Assembly (NCBI RefSeq): GCF_001571265.1
Contig: NZ_BCTL01000057.1
Span: 1 to 34,045, forward strand
Reading direction: 5' to 3'
From: Cedecea neteri NBRC 105707 = ATCC 33855
GTDB taxonomy: Bacteria; Pseudomonadota; Gammaproteobacteria; Enterobacterales; Enterobacteriaceae
Length of the DNA: 34,045 bases
The position numbers and the translations under genes are program-made. Under the pieces are notes generated by a model. The model saw nothing but the letters and a program-made list of their open reading frames with translations. It ran no database searches and was not told the origin of the DNA. Position 1 is the stretch's first letter. Each line of letters opens with the position of its first letter. This document shows positions 26,850 through 34,045 of the stretch, piece after piece.

Positions 26850-26975
26850 TACAAAATCGAGGGGAGCCTTACTCCGGATGTAGTCAGATTGCTAACGAAT
26901 AAAACTGTTTCCAGGCGGCCATATTTTCTGCGCTTTTCATCTGTCTTTTTTAAGCATCCGGTGCAACATAATATG
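26850..26975 (-). pseudogene. Second IS6-family transposase 3' remnant
   Basis: From TACAAAATCGAGGGGAGCC to AAGCATCCGGTGCAAC the sequence is a diverged copy of 15670-15795. It keeps only the last part of the IS6 C-terminus (LHRMLKK on the minus strand) and lacks the GGTTCTGTCG end. Confidence 0.7.
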
Positions 26976-27010
26976 TGTCAGAGATTAACGTCGGAATAAA
27001 TGCCCACAAT

Positions 27011-27043
27011 AATAAAAAAAAGCCCTGAATTTAAACAGGGCTC
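27011..27043 (-). terminator. Rho-independent terminator
   Basis: On the minus strand GAGCCCTG, an 8-base loop and CAGGGCT are followed by eight T. This is a textbook terminator. No intact minus-strand gene ends just before it, so it marks a gene that has been lost. Confidence 0.85.
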
Positions 27044-27367
27044 AATCAGAAACCAGTCACGAACTCATAACAACGGGATTTAACACAGATACAGGAATGC
27101 TCTTTCGCACAAAGTATAGATGCACTCAAAGTAGCCGTATAAAAACCAGGACTTTTCTATTACTTAGCAATATACCAGGACAGTTCGCCTGGAGGATGTC
27201 ACGACAAGTAAGCCCACCCAGCAGCCCACCAATATTTTGCTACCGTTACTCTGCCAGCATTGCCTGTCCGCCACACGGTGATACAAGCCGCATCCGCCAG
27301 CCCGGGTCAACCCCCCGGGCTGGCGGTGAGCCTCACCCTCAGCGAAGCGTACGTGGCAACCCTGGTC

Positions 27368-27667
27368 TCAGGAAGTCCCCATTTTGGTCTCGATGACCAG
27401 CCCACCGGGGTAGTGACGGAGAGCGAGGTCGGGTTTAGCCAGCAGCAGGCGACAGCATGACTGTGTGATACTGCCGTGAACGGCCGGGGCGCTGGCATGC
27501 AGGTCATAATTCGCCATCATACGGATAAACGGCGTGATATCACCGGTCACCCGAAAGGACACTGGCGGCTGTAGGACACCCTCCCCGTTAAAGGCCGTAT
27601 TCAGCACCTCTTTTCCATCCATAACCCGTTCTCCTGCCTGAAGCAGGGTATCTACCCGGTGCCCCAC
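27368..27667 (-). pseudogene. Unidentified coding remnant, repeat unit 1
   Basis: The minus strand has a 99-codon frame with GKEVLNTAFNGEGVLQPPVS. A diverged copy at about 29395-29470 reads KESLNMAFTREGALQSPV. The plus-strand DNA of the two places is similar over about 80 bp. I do not recognise the family. Unit 1 is cut by the IS26-like relic at 27674. Confidence 0.4.
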
Positions 27668-27673
27668 TCTTTC

Positions 27674-27876
27674 GGCACTGTTGCGCAGATCGCTGCGCTG
27701 ATAAATTTTGCTGTCGTTTTAACCAGTGACGGTATTCATGAACATATTCAAAGGTCGGCATTTTCAGCGTGAAATAATCCTGTGGGGGCGAGATGTATCT
27801 GGTAAACCGAGTTTTTGAAATGTAAAGCCTTTCAATAAGAAAAAGGCTACCTTATCGCTAACTTTGCAACAGTACC
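27674..27876 (+). mobile_element. 203-bp internally deleted IS26-like (IS6 family) element
   Basis: GGCACTGTTGC at 27674 and TTTGCAACAGTACC ending at 27876 match the IS26 terminal repeats. Inside, the ATG at 27738 begins MNIFKGRHFQREIILW, the IS26-type transposase start. It is followed almost at once by the C-terminal coding end (LVNRVFEM then TAA) in another frame, and by the IS26-like right end. The central roughly 600 bp are gone. No 8-bp target duplication is visible. Confidence 0.85.
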
Positions 27877-28290
27877 TGATCGGGTACAGCAAGGGGGATA
27901 TTCATCAGTCTGGATGGAGAGGCCAGAGTAGCGTGCCTGGCCATCGGGCGTGACGAGAGTGCAATAACCCCGGGTGTTATCCAGAGAGTCAGGCTGCCGC
28001 GTTACTTCAGGCCGGCTTCGTATCGTGTCAGTTGGTAACCCTTTCTGGCGTTGTGTTTATGCGACATCCTTAACATATCTCAGAATGGGCAAGTGTTGAT
28101 TCGACCCATTTAGCCATCTATGCACCAACGCCCACTGATGCCGTTCAAGTTGGAGGCGTCCATTTCATAAGAGCCGCATTAACAGTAAGCGTCGTTGGAA
28201 CTACAGCCAGACTGGCCAGAGCAACGAATATATCAGCATTCAGCATCAGCGCCTCATACACGCTGATGCTATGTGCTTTCAGGGCTGGAA
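27877..28290. other. Intergenic stretch downstream of the LPMO gene
   Basis: I find no gene I can support. The first 30 bp (GGGGGATATTCATCAGTCTG) resemble 15618-15637 near the other IS6 remnant, so this may be more IS-flanking debris. Confidence 0.35.
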
Positions 28291-28884
28291 CTATCGGACA
28301 ATATTTGTATCAATAGCTTGATAGAAAGCATTGCCAGTATCGGCAATATCCCACACAGCCAGAATTACGTGGTAACCGGTATGTCCTGCCGGAACAACGC
28401 ATGAATGGCTCACTGATGAGCCGGGGAGATTTTCGTTTCCATCAATTTGACAAAAAGGAGTCAGTTCGAAGGCACCACGACTTAAAGGTTTGGATGAATC
28501 CCACCCTTGTTTGGTGATGAAATATCTCCAACTAGTGGTTTTGTGGCGCGCAGTCAGCGTCCAGACGAAGGTATTACTTCCCGGATGTAATGTGACTTTT
28601 GACCATCGGGTAGCGGACTGTTGGTTGAGTTCCGGGAAGCGTGAATTACCGCCGCTGGCCAAAACCCCATCAACCGGGCCTGCAGTGGGAAATCCTTTCA
28701 CCCCCTCCACGCTTTGAGGTTCGTACTGAACAGCACCGCAACCCGTATTAATGCCTTTGTTACATAACAAAGAGCGGCTTTCTGGCATGGAAACATAGCC
28801 ATGGGCCAGAGCCTGCTGTGTTACACCGGTACAGAGAGACAATGTTATCGCCACACCAAATAATTTACGTGTAATAGTATTCAT
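28291..28884 (-). CDS. cbp21-like: AA10 lytic polysaccharide monooxygenase, CBP21 type
   Basis: This 197-residue secreted copper enzyme oxidatively cleaves crystalline chitin. The signal peptide ends at ALA, so the mature protein begins with the essential His28 (HGYVSMP). The second copper ligand is His114 (TARHKTTSWRYF). Other residues of Serratia CBP21 align at the same numbers: Tyr54 and Glu60 (VQYEPQSVEG) and Phe187 (DTGNAFYQAID). It is a single catalytic domain with no added chitin-binding module, and the same length as CBP21. AAGGA 8 bp before the ATG supports the start. No chitinase gene is in the window. Such proteins also act as adhesion or colonisation factors. Confidence 0.96.
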   Translation of the reverse strand: MNTITRKLFGVAITLSLCTGVTQQALAHGYVSMPESRSLLCNKGINTGCGAVQYEPQSVEGVKGFPTAGPVDGVLASGGNSRFPELNQQSATRWSKVTLHPGSNTFVWTLTARHKTTSWRYFITKQGWDSSKPLSRGAFELTPFCQIDGNENLPGSSVSHSCVVPAGHTGYHVILAVWDIADTGNAFYQAIDTNIVR

Positions 28885-29394
28885 TTAAAAATCCTTATCT
28901 AAAAATGTATTCTGAGTGTTAATGTCAACGTCAGGCATCTATCATAAACGTGCGGAGCTTATTGCCACACAACACGGTGAAAAGTATATTTATTCCAACC
29001 TCTCATGATGCATGACATGTTTTTAATATATCAATACTTTATGTCTGGATGTGTTTTTTAATTTGGAAACTCCTTGTGACTTAATGACTTGATTTATTTT
29101 CAGTGTCATTCCCATAGTAATATATAAAAAACCCTCTTCTCTCCACATGAGAAGAACCCCATTTGTTGCAAGTACTAGCTGCATCCTCCGCATCTTATTT
29201 CCTGTAGCGTTAAAATAATTCGATATATCGCACTCCATCATGTATGACGTGGGGATATAAACATTTCGAATGACTTTATGGTTTAGAGTGTAGAGGGCGA
29301 AATTGTACTCTGGCTAATTAATTAAATATCCTGGATGTTATTTTTTTGATTATAAAAATTAAATCTGGACGTGAAATTATTATTTATAATACTA
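28885..29394. other. Upstream region of the LPMO gene, no clear gene
   Basis: This AT-rich region should hold the LPMO promoter. A 72-codon minus-strand frame (29023-29241, MMECDISNYFNATGNKMRRM...) has no good ribosome binding site and no recognised family, so I do not call it a gene. Confidence 0.3.
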
Positions 29395-29700
29395 CTGGTG
29401 ACTGGAGGGCTCCTTCTCTGGTAAAGGCCATATTCAGCGACTCTTTTTCGGTCCAACCCCCGTTCTCCTACGCGAAGTCGGATATCCCTCCGGCAGCCCA
29501 GACGTCGTCCTTCCGCACCCCCGAGGCACAGGTCAGCCAGCAGGTGAGGAACAGATTCTCAGCACGGGGTGTACCGACGGTGCCACCCTGCCGGACCAGT
29601 GAGAAAACAACGGAGGTGCAGAACGTCAGATAAGAGAGTGCTGCGACGGTGTTCCAGGCTAATTCTGCGTCCATGTATTCTGACAAGGGCTGTCCTGGCG
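29395..29700 (-). pseudogene. Unidentified coding remnant, repeat unit 2
   Basis: The minus-strand text AAGGISDFA, a stop, then KESLNMAFTREGALQSPV shares the LN-x-AF-x-x-EG-x-LQ-x-PV pattern of unit 1 at 27368-27667. An open stretch beyond (WNTVAALSYLTFCTSVVFSL) is hydrophobic but unidentified. Both units look like decayed copies of one lost gene. Confidence 0.35.
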
Positions 29701-29705
29701 AAGAA

Positions 29706-29926
29706 TTAATGGCAGATTTGCGCGAGGTCGTCGCCATCAGGCCGGTCATTTTTATCTCCATGCTGCTGTCAATACCGTTTTGCAGCATGGTACGGGCAAT
29801 TTTCAGCATCGCTTCCCGTTCGCCCTTTTCTATACCGCATTGTTCACCAAACTGAATACCTTCTATACGACCCGGCTCAATGTCCTTCTGTTCGGGCTGT
29901 TGTGTGACGGTCATCTTCAACATCAC
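29706..29926 (-). pseudogene. Rpn-family nuclease C-terminal remnant
   Basis: The minus strand reads GRIEGIQFGEQCGIEKGERE then AMLKIARTMLQNGID and IKMTGL. After a one-base shift it reads DDLAQICH and a stop at 29706. This is the C-terminal tail of Rpn (recombination-promoting nuclease, PD-(D/E)XK) proteins, usually ending in TGL-x-x-x-(D/E)-L-x-x-I. The catalytic nuclease domain is missing. Confidence 0.75.
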
Positions 29927-29932
29927 TGCAAA

Positions 29933-30075
29933 CGCGGATCACGGTCATTTTAGACACGCCTGACAGGTAGGCAGTTTTGCACAGGGATTTTCCGTGGCCC
30001 AGCCGGAGGGGGCGTATTAATTTGTGTTTCTACGCATCGGCCACCCTGCCCAGATATTTTCCTTCGATCTTTGTC
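29933..30075 (-). pseudogene. Serine recombinase C-terminal remnant
   Basis: One minus-strand frame reads KIEGKYLGRVADA, a stop, then KHKLIRPLRLGHGKSL and KTAYLSGVSKMTVIR. This is the resolvase/invertase tail: the E-G-K-Y-x-G-R hinge followed by the HTH. The catalytic serine domain is absent, and a nonsense codon splits the remnant. Confidence 0.65.
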
Positions 30076-30340
30076 TTTCTTAATCCCTCCGCCTGTCGGT
30101 GGTGGTACAGAAAACCAACAGCGAAAAAAGCTTAGCGAGCATTGAACGGCGGCGATATGATCGATGCGATGAAGATATTGCAGTCAAGTTCTGCAGGCGT
30201 AATGTCCTGATTCATTCATGGCTGACCATATCCGGCTAAAGAGGGTTGTTACTTGACCAAGGGATCCCCACTGGCATTGCTGTCTTCATAGCTCGCCGGG
30301 TTATTCCCTTTATCCTTGAAGATGCAGGAAACGGTCTACG
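30076..30340. other. Short unassigned stretch
   Basis: No gene, repeat or signal that I can support. Confidence 0.3.
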
Positions 30341-30429
30341 TCCCCTATGCGCAGAATAATTGCGGGACTCGATGATCTCTTTAACGATCTCGGGCGCCGA
30401 ATCCATTTTTTGATAAGGAAATTGAAACC

Positions 30430-30700
30430 GTATTCATGTAATCAGAAACCTGTCAGCGTATCGCCAAAGTTAAAGGCATTGGTCCTAAAACAGGCACGCC
30501 CGTTGTTGTTCTTGGCACAGAAACTGAATTTAAGCATGGCCGTCACATTGCTGCATGGCCTGGTCTGGTTCCACGCCAGCACCCGAGTGATAGCAGGCAG
30601 GTACTGATGAATATGACGAAAAAAGCGACAAGCATCTGCGGACACGTCTTATTCATGGTGCCCGCGCTGACGTCAGGGTGCCACGAATAACAATAATGGA
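30430..30700 (+). pseudogene. IS110-family transposase C-terminal remnant
   Basis: The plus strand reads CQRIAKVKGIGPKTGTPVVV then FKHGRHIAAWPGLVPRQ. After a frame change it gives KKSDKHLRTRLIHGARADVR. This is the transposase_20 region of IS110/IS1111 elements (the G-I-G-P helix-hairpin-helix and the AAW-x-GLVP block). The N-terminal RuvC-like domain is missing. Confidence 0.8.
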
Positions 30701-30859
30701 TATATGAGTCAGTGGGTTAAACAGGGAAAGGAACGGCGCAAATTTAATAAATGGACCGGGCGGCCGCTAACAAAAACGTGAGAATAATCTGATTGATGCT
30801 GGGAAATGAGACCGGGTATCAGGCTGCAGGAAGTTAACATCCTGCCAGCAGAAGTTACA

Positions 30860-30951
30860 ACGTACTCAGGGGATGGCTTACACAGTACGGTCTGCCTCAG
30901 GGCAAAGACAATCTGCTCTTCGTTGAATTGTGATTTTTTCAACGGCACCAC
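30860..30951 (-). pseudogene. IS3-family OrfA N-terminal remnant
   Basis: The minus strand reads LKKSQFNEEQIVFALRQT, the start of an IS3 OrfA (normally MKKSRFTEEQIVFALRQAE), and degenerates within about 30 residues. Confidence 0.65.
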
Positions 30952-31023
30952 CTCCGCACAGGGAGTGTAGATCATGCCGTAATTCGGTTTCAGGATTGTG
31001 CAGGATTCAGAGACTGGGTTAAC

Positions 31024-31052
31024 AGGAACCCGCTTATTTTAAGCGGGTTCCT
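31024..31052 (-). terminator. Stem-loop terminator candidate for the autotransporter gene
   Basis: AGGAACCCGCTT and AAGCGGGTTCCT form a 12-bp perfect stem with a 5-base loop, 72 bp past the autotransporter stop. Only a weak T-rich tail follows on the minus strand. Confidence 0.6.
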
Positions 31053-31123
31053 GAGTAACCACCGTCGTTTTAATGCTGACTGACGATAGGAGATAAGTGT
31101 TTATGCAATTTTGTAGTCATTCA

Positions 31124-33832
31124 TTAAAATGAGTACTTAATGCCCACCATGGTCGCCGTGTTGCTGTAGCCTTTGTCTCCCAGTTGCTGCCCCACGTTAC
31201 CCCACAGCGCTGTCTGACGGCTCAACTGCCCTTCCACACCGAGTTTTACTTCCCCGACATTGACAGCCCCGGCCTGCTCCAGCGATACGCCATTCATCAC
31301 CACGCCATTACGCTTCGTGTTATGCAGCCAGTTGACTTTCACGAACGGCTGGAAATTTCGGTCTTTTCCGCTATCCATCTGATTATGCCCCCGCAGGAAA
31401 GCCCTGGCACCCAGGCGGGTCTGGACGTTGTTCTCGCCCTCAGCGCTTACCCTCGTGCCGTTCGCCTCGGTCACATCACCGGACTTCACCCCCATCCAGG
31501 TCACCTGAGCCTGGGGCTCAATAAAGTACGCTGTACGGTTAGCCTGTGGCCCGGACTCCCCCAGCGCGAAGGTGTAGCCGGTCTCCACGGACGCCGTCAG
31601 CCCTTTTGATTTGTAGCTCTCCTCGCTGATGCCCTCGCCGTTGACGTGATTGTTAAACCAGCTGTACATCAGTTGGCCATCCACCCAGGCGCCGGTGTCA
31701 GCCTGGTCATTCTGATACCAGGTGCCGTACATGCCCACACTGTAACCGTCCACTGAGCCCTTTGAACCATGGCCGGATACCGTGGAATGGGTGTTGTTGT
31801 GGTTATTACCATAGCCCGCCATTACGCCAAGATGAAAGCGGTCCCGGTCATTGCTGCTCCACTGGGTCAGATCCCCCCCCAGTTGGGCGACGTATGTATT
31901 GCCTGTGGTACGCAACTGGCCGGAGCCGTCGTGGAACTGATTGTGCACCCCCACCTGACGCAGCCAGAGACTGGATACGCTGCCGTCAGTGTTGAGGGTA
32001 TTCATATAACGGTTTTCACCGGCACGGTCGTGCAGGGTGGTCAGGAACATGGAAGAGGCCGCCTGGTTGGCGATGTAAGAGCCCGCTTCAGGCCGGACAA
32101 CGTGAATAACCGGTTTGGGGGGAACAGGTGGCACTGGCCCCGGTGAAAGCCGGCTGTCCAGATACCAGCTGTTGCCGTGTGCGTTCAGGGTGTAATCGTA
32201 GGCCCCGGCGACGATACGCCCCTGCTGTTTAAATGCGCCCGCAGCAGATGTCCCGTCCACCTCGATGAGTTTAATCCCGTCAAGGGTCTGTGCCCCGGTG
32301 CCCCCGGCGTTGGTGACAGAGACATTCGTCGTCCCGGCGGCATTGCCTTTCACCACCAGCTTGTCGGTGAGCGAACTGTCCCCGGCCAGCGCGCTGTTGA
32401 ACAGCAGTGCACCGCCGTTGCCGGTATAGTTGCCATTGACCGTCAGCGTATTCCCGACGCCGCCGTTGTTAAGGGCGATGGTCCCACTGTTCGACACATT
32501 TCCCGTGATACTGGAATTGCCCGTGAGCGTGGCCTGACCGCCGGCCTGCGTCGTCAGCGACGTCAGTCCGGTAAAGGTCCCGGTCCAGCTCCCGGCATTG
32601 CCCAGTGTCAGGCTGGTGTTACCGCCGGTATTGACCAGATCACCGGCAATATCAGCGTTATTCACGGTGACTGCGGTGGTGCTCCCCGCGTCGGTCTGCA
32701 GCGCGCTCTGCCCTGCACCGGCCAGCAGTCTGGTGGCTTTGCCCGACAGGTTAATCACCGCCCGAGTGTTCTGTTGTACCCAGATGGCAGCCTTTGTATC
32801 GGACTGGATGGTGGAATTGTTCACATTCAGGGTGCTGGTTCCCGTTCCCGGACTGGTGCCCGTCGGATCCGCATCGAATACGGCCCCGTAACCATCCGCA
32901 TGAACGCTGGAGTTATTAACGTTCATCACCGGGTGGCTGGCATTGCTGGCGACAAGACCCAGCCCTGTATTTTTCAGTCCCGCCTTTACCTGGAGTGTGG
33001 TATCAGACAGGGTCAGGGTTGGCGCTTCACCCGACACCTTATCCCCGCCGTAGATAATGGCGCCAAAGGCATCAAAATCCTGCAGGGCTCCGACACCCGT
33101 CCCCGCCGCCCGGGTATTAGTGACGGTGATGGAACTGCCGGATACGGTCAGTTGTGCGTTGCCGACCGCCGTCACGCCGCCTCCGGCAGCCACAATACTT
33201 CCTCCGGTTAGCGTAGCTCTCGAGTTGTCCTGTATGGCAATCCCTTCCATCCCCGACGTAATGGTTGACCCGTTCAGGTCCGCGGACGAATTGTCGAACA
33301 GCCATACCGCAGTCTGCTCACTGTTGCCGGCTATCACCGTCCGGCTGGTAGCGCTCACGTGGCTCTGGTCATGCAGGATGAGGACCCCGGTGGAGTCGGG
33401 AGGGGTGAACACAGGGTGGCCGCTGCCTACCGTCACATTATCGAGCGCAATGGAAGCCTGACCCGACGCAAGTAAATCAGTGAATGCGGCCGGCCCCCCC
33501 CCGGTTGTGCCAATATTTGCGGCGGAGGTCCCACGGATGAGAAGCTGTCCTGCCATACTGGCCCCACCTTCCATCATCAGGCTACCGCCGGACATAGAAA
33601 TCGACGGGGGAGAAATACCGTCACCGCCCAGGTGCAGGCTCTGCTTCAGGAGAAGATTGCCTCCCGTCATTTCGACGGTATCCCCTGAATGGTCCACGGT
33701 GCCATCCAGTTGGGTTGTATCGCCCGGTGATACACTGATGGTTGCACCTGACGCTTCAGGGAATATAAGCGTGCTGGCAAGACCCATTGTAATAATGGCC
33801 AATGCCGTTGGTTTAAATGGAATGAGCACCAT
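31124..33832 (-). CDS. Type V autotransporter with pertactin-like barrel
   Basis: This 902-residue autotransporter starts at the ATG 33832 (GGAG 8 bp upstream; an earlier in-frame ATG at 33868 lacks one). A signal peptide (ALAIITMGLASTLIFPEASG) ends near residue 30. The passenger, about 31-565, is a Gly/Ser/Thr/Asn-rich beta helix with repeated short rungs (LTGNSSITGNVSNSGTIAL). A Pro-rich linker (GPVPPVPPKPVIHVVRPEAG) leads into a barrel (about 570-902) ending VGIKYSF. Barrel features include LWLRQVGVHNQFHDGSGQLR and VDGYSVGMYGTWYQND. The passenger has no protease motif, so an adhesin or pertactin-like role is most likely. It is intact and monocistronic. Confidence 0.92.
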   Translation of the reverse strand: MVLIPFKPTALAIITMGLASTLIFPEASGATISVSPGDTTQLDGTVDHSGDTVEMTGGNLLLKQSLHLGGDGISPPSISMSGGSLMMEGGASMAGQLLIRGTSAANIGTTGGGPAAFTDLLASGQASIALDNVTVGSGHPVFTPPDSTGVLILHDQSHVSATSRTVIAGNSEQTAVWLFDNSSADLNGSTITSGMEGIAIQDNSRATLTGGSIVAAGGGVTAVGNAQLTVSGSSITVTNTRAAGTGVGALQDFDAFGAIIYGGDKVSGEAPTLTLSDTTLQVKAGLKNTGLGLVASNASHPVMNVNNSSVHADGYGAVFDADPTGTSPGTGTSTLNVNNSTIQSDTKAAIWVQQNTRAVINLSGKATRLLAGAGQSALQTDAGSTTAVTVNNADIAGDLVNTGGNTSLTLGNAGSWTGTFTGLTSLTTQAGGQATLTGNSSITGNVSNSGTIALNNGGVGNTLTVNGNYTGNGGALLFNSALAGDSSLTDKLVVKGNAAGTTNVSVTNAGGTGAQTLDGIKLIEVDGTSAAGAFKQQGRIVAGAYDYTLNAHGNSWYLDSRLSPGPVPPVPPKPVIHVVRPEAGSYIANQAASSMFLTTLHDRAGENRYMNTLNTDGSVSSLWLRQVGVHNQFHDGSGQLRTTGNTYVAQLGGDLTQWSSNDRDRFHLGVMAGYGNNHNNTHSTVSGHGSKGSVDGYSVGMYGTWYQNDQADTGAWVDGQLMYSWFNNHVNGEGISEESYKSKGLTASVETGYTFALGESGPQANRTAYFIEPQAQVTWMGVKSGDVTEANGTRVSAEGENNVQTRLGARAFLRGHNQMDSGKDRNFQPFVKVNWLHNTKRNGVVMNGVSLEQAGAVNVGEVKLGVEGQLSRQTALWGNVGQQLGDKGYSNTATMVGIKYSF

Positions 33833-34008
33833 AATATTATCTCCGGTAGTAGAGGCGTAGCCATTCACATGTCATAAAGTATCCAGACTGTTTTCTGACT
33901 GCAGTTGTGGGCAAGGAAGATAGCGTTAAAAAAAATACGCGCTATATTATTTCCAGATTGTAGCTTATTTTTCGGACACTTCTCTCGGGGGCGGAAGCCA
34001 GAATGAAA
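33833..34008. other. Promoter region of the autotransporter gene
   Basis: This short AT-rich stretch holds an imperfect palindrome (TAGCG near 33921 and CGCTA near 33940, with an A-run between). It is the only place for the autotransporter promoter in the window. Confidence 0.35.
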
Positions 34009-34033
34009 AGCGCCCTCCTTTCAGAGGGCGCTT
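34009..34033 (-). terminator. Terminator of a gene beyond the right edge
   Basis: AAGCGCCCTC and GAGGGCGCTT form a perfect 10-bp stem, 5-base loop, with TTTTC following on the minus strand. It would end a minus-strand gene lying to the right of the window. Confidence 0.75.
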
Positions 34034-34045
34034 GAGGCGGGATGG

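Noticed and set aside
32177..33211. A 344-codon plus-strand open frame
   Set aside because: It is wholly antisense to the autotransporter passenger. The low-complexity GC-rich repeats of that passenger keep the opposite frame open; there is no ribosome binding site or recognisable domain.

Overview
This 34 kb window looks like accessory DNA from a member of the Enterobacterales. The evidence is an IS911-type element, a Salmonella/Klebsiella-type TacAT toxin-antitoxin pair, an EmrE-type pump, a MacAB system, a CBP21-type lytic polysaccharide monooxygenase and a MipA/OmpV porin-like protein. The sequence alone does not fix the genus. No rRNA, tRNA or CRISPR array was seen, and no housekeeping gene is intact. 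The only housekeeping trace is a short start fragment resembling kdsB. At least eight IS elements or remnants (ISNCY, IS3, IS6, IS110) separate blocks of intact cargo, as expected of an old, repeatedly invaded island.

Layout. 1-1260: TacA/TacT-type toxin-antitoxin operon with two palindromic operators. 1367-3223: an ISNCY element with a 43-residue passenger ORF, followed by debris of a related element. 3860-5138: a 4-fold beta flower protein and a Phd/YefM-RelE/ParE pair. 5200-5870: ISNCY and IS3 debris. 6017-6849: a two-gene unit (unknown 211-residue protein plus a small HTH protein) built like a toxin-antitoxin pair. 7002-7337: SMR pump. 7843-13201: a co-directional envelope cluster of a MASE1 membrane protein, an HdeD-like membrane protein with a C-terminal papain-like (His...Asn-Cys) domain, a DUF4105 protein with the same His...Asn-Cys pattern, and a MipA/OmpV outer-membrane protein. 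The DUF4105 gene is split by an IS911-like element with a 3-bp target duplication and a 60-bp duplicated end.

13400-16440: IS3 and IS6 remnants, an unidentified gene broken at a G8 tract and preceded by a C11 tract, and a kdsB-like start fragment. 17001-21523: a complete MacA-MacB-outer-membrane-factor tripartite export operon. 21780-24070: an IS3 remnant, a DUF2975/HTH pair, and a secreted HExxH protein with an in-frame stop. 24429-26084: a secreted protein made of two diverged copies of a halovibrin-like domain. 26100-28290: debris, including a ColE1/pMB1-like plasmid fragment and a 203-bp internally deleted IS26-like element. 28291-28884: AA10 LPMO. 29468-30975: remnants of an Rpn nuclease, a serine recombinase, IS110 and IS3. 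31124-33832: a large autotransporter on the minus strand.

Read together, the surviving cargo is mostly for the cell surface or secretion (autotransporter, halovibrin-like protein, LPMO, HExxH protein, OmpV, MacAB-OMF, SMR), plus stability modules (two clear and one candidate toxin-antitoxin units). The most unusual item is the 7.8-13.2 kb cluster, where two neighbouring proteins share a permuted papain-like His/Cys signature next to a MASE1 sensor-like protein and an OmpV protein.
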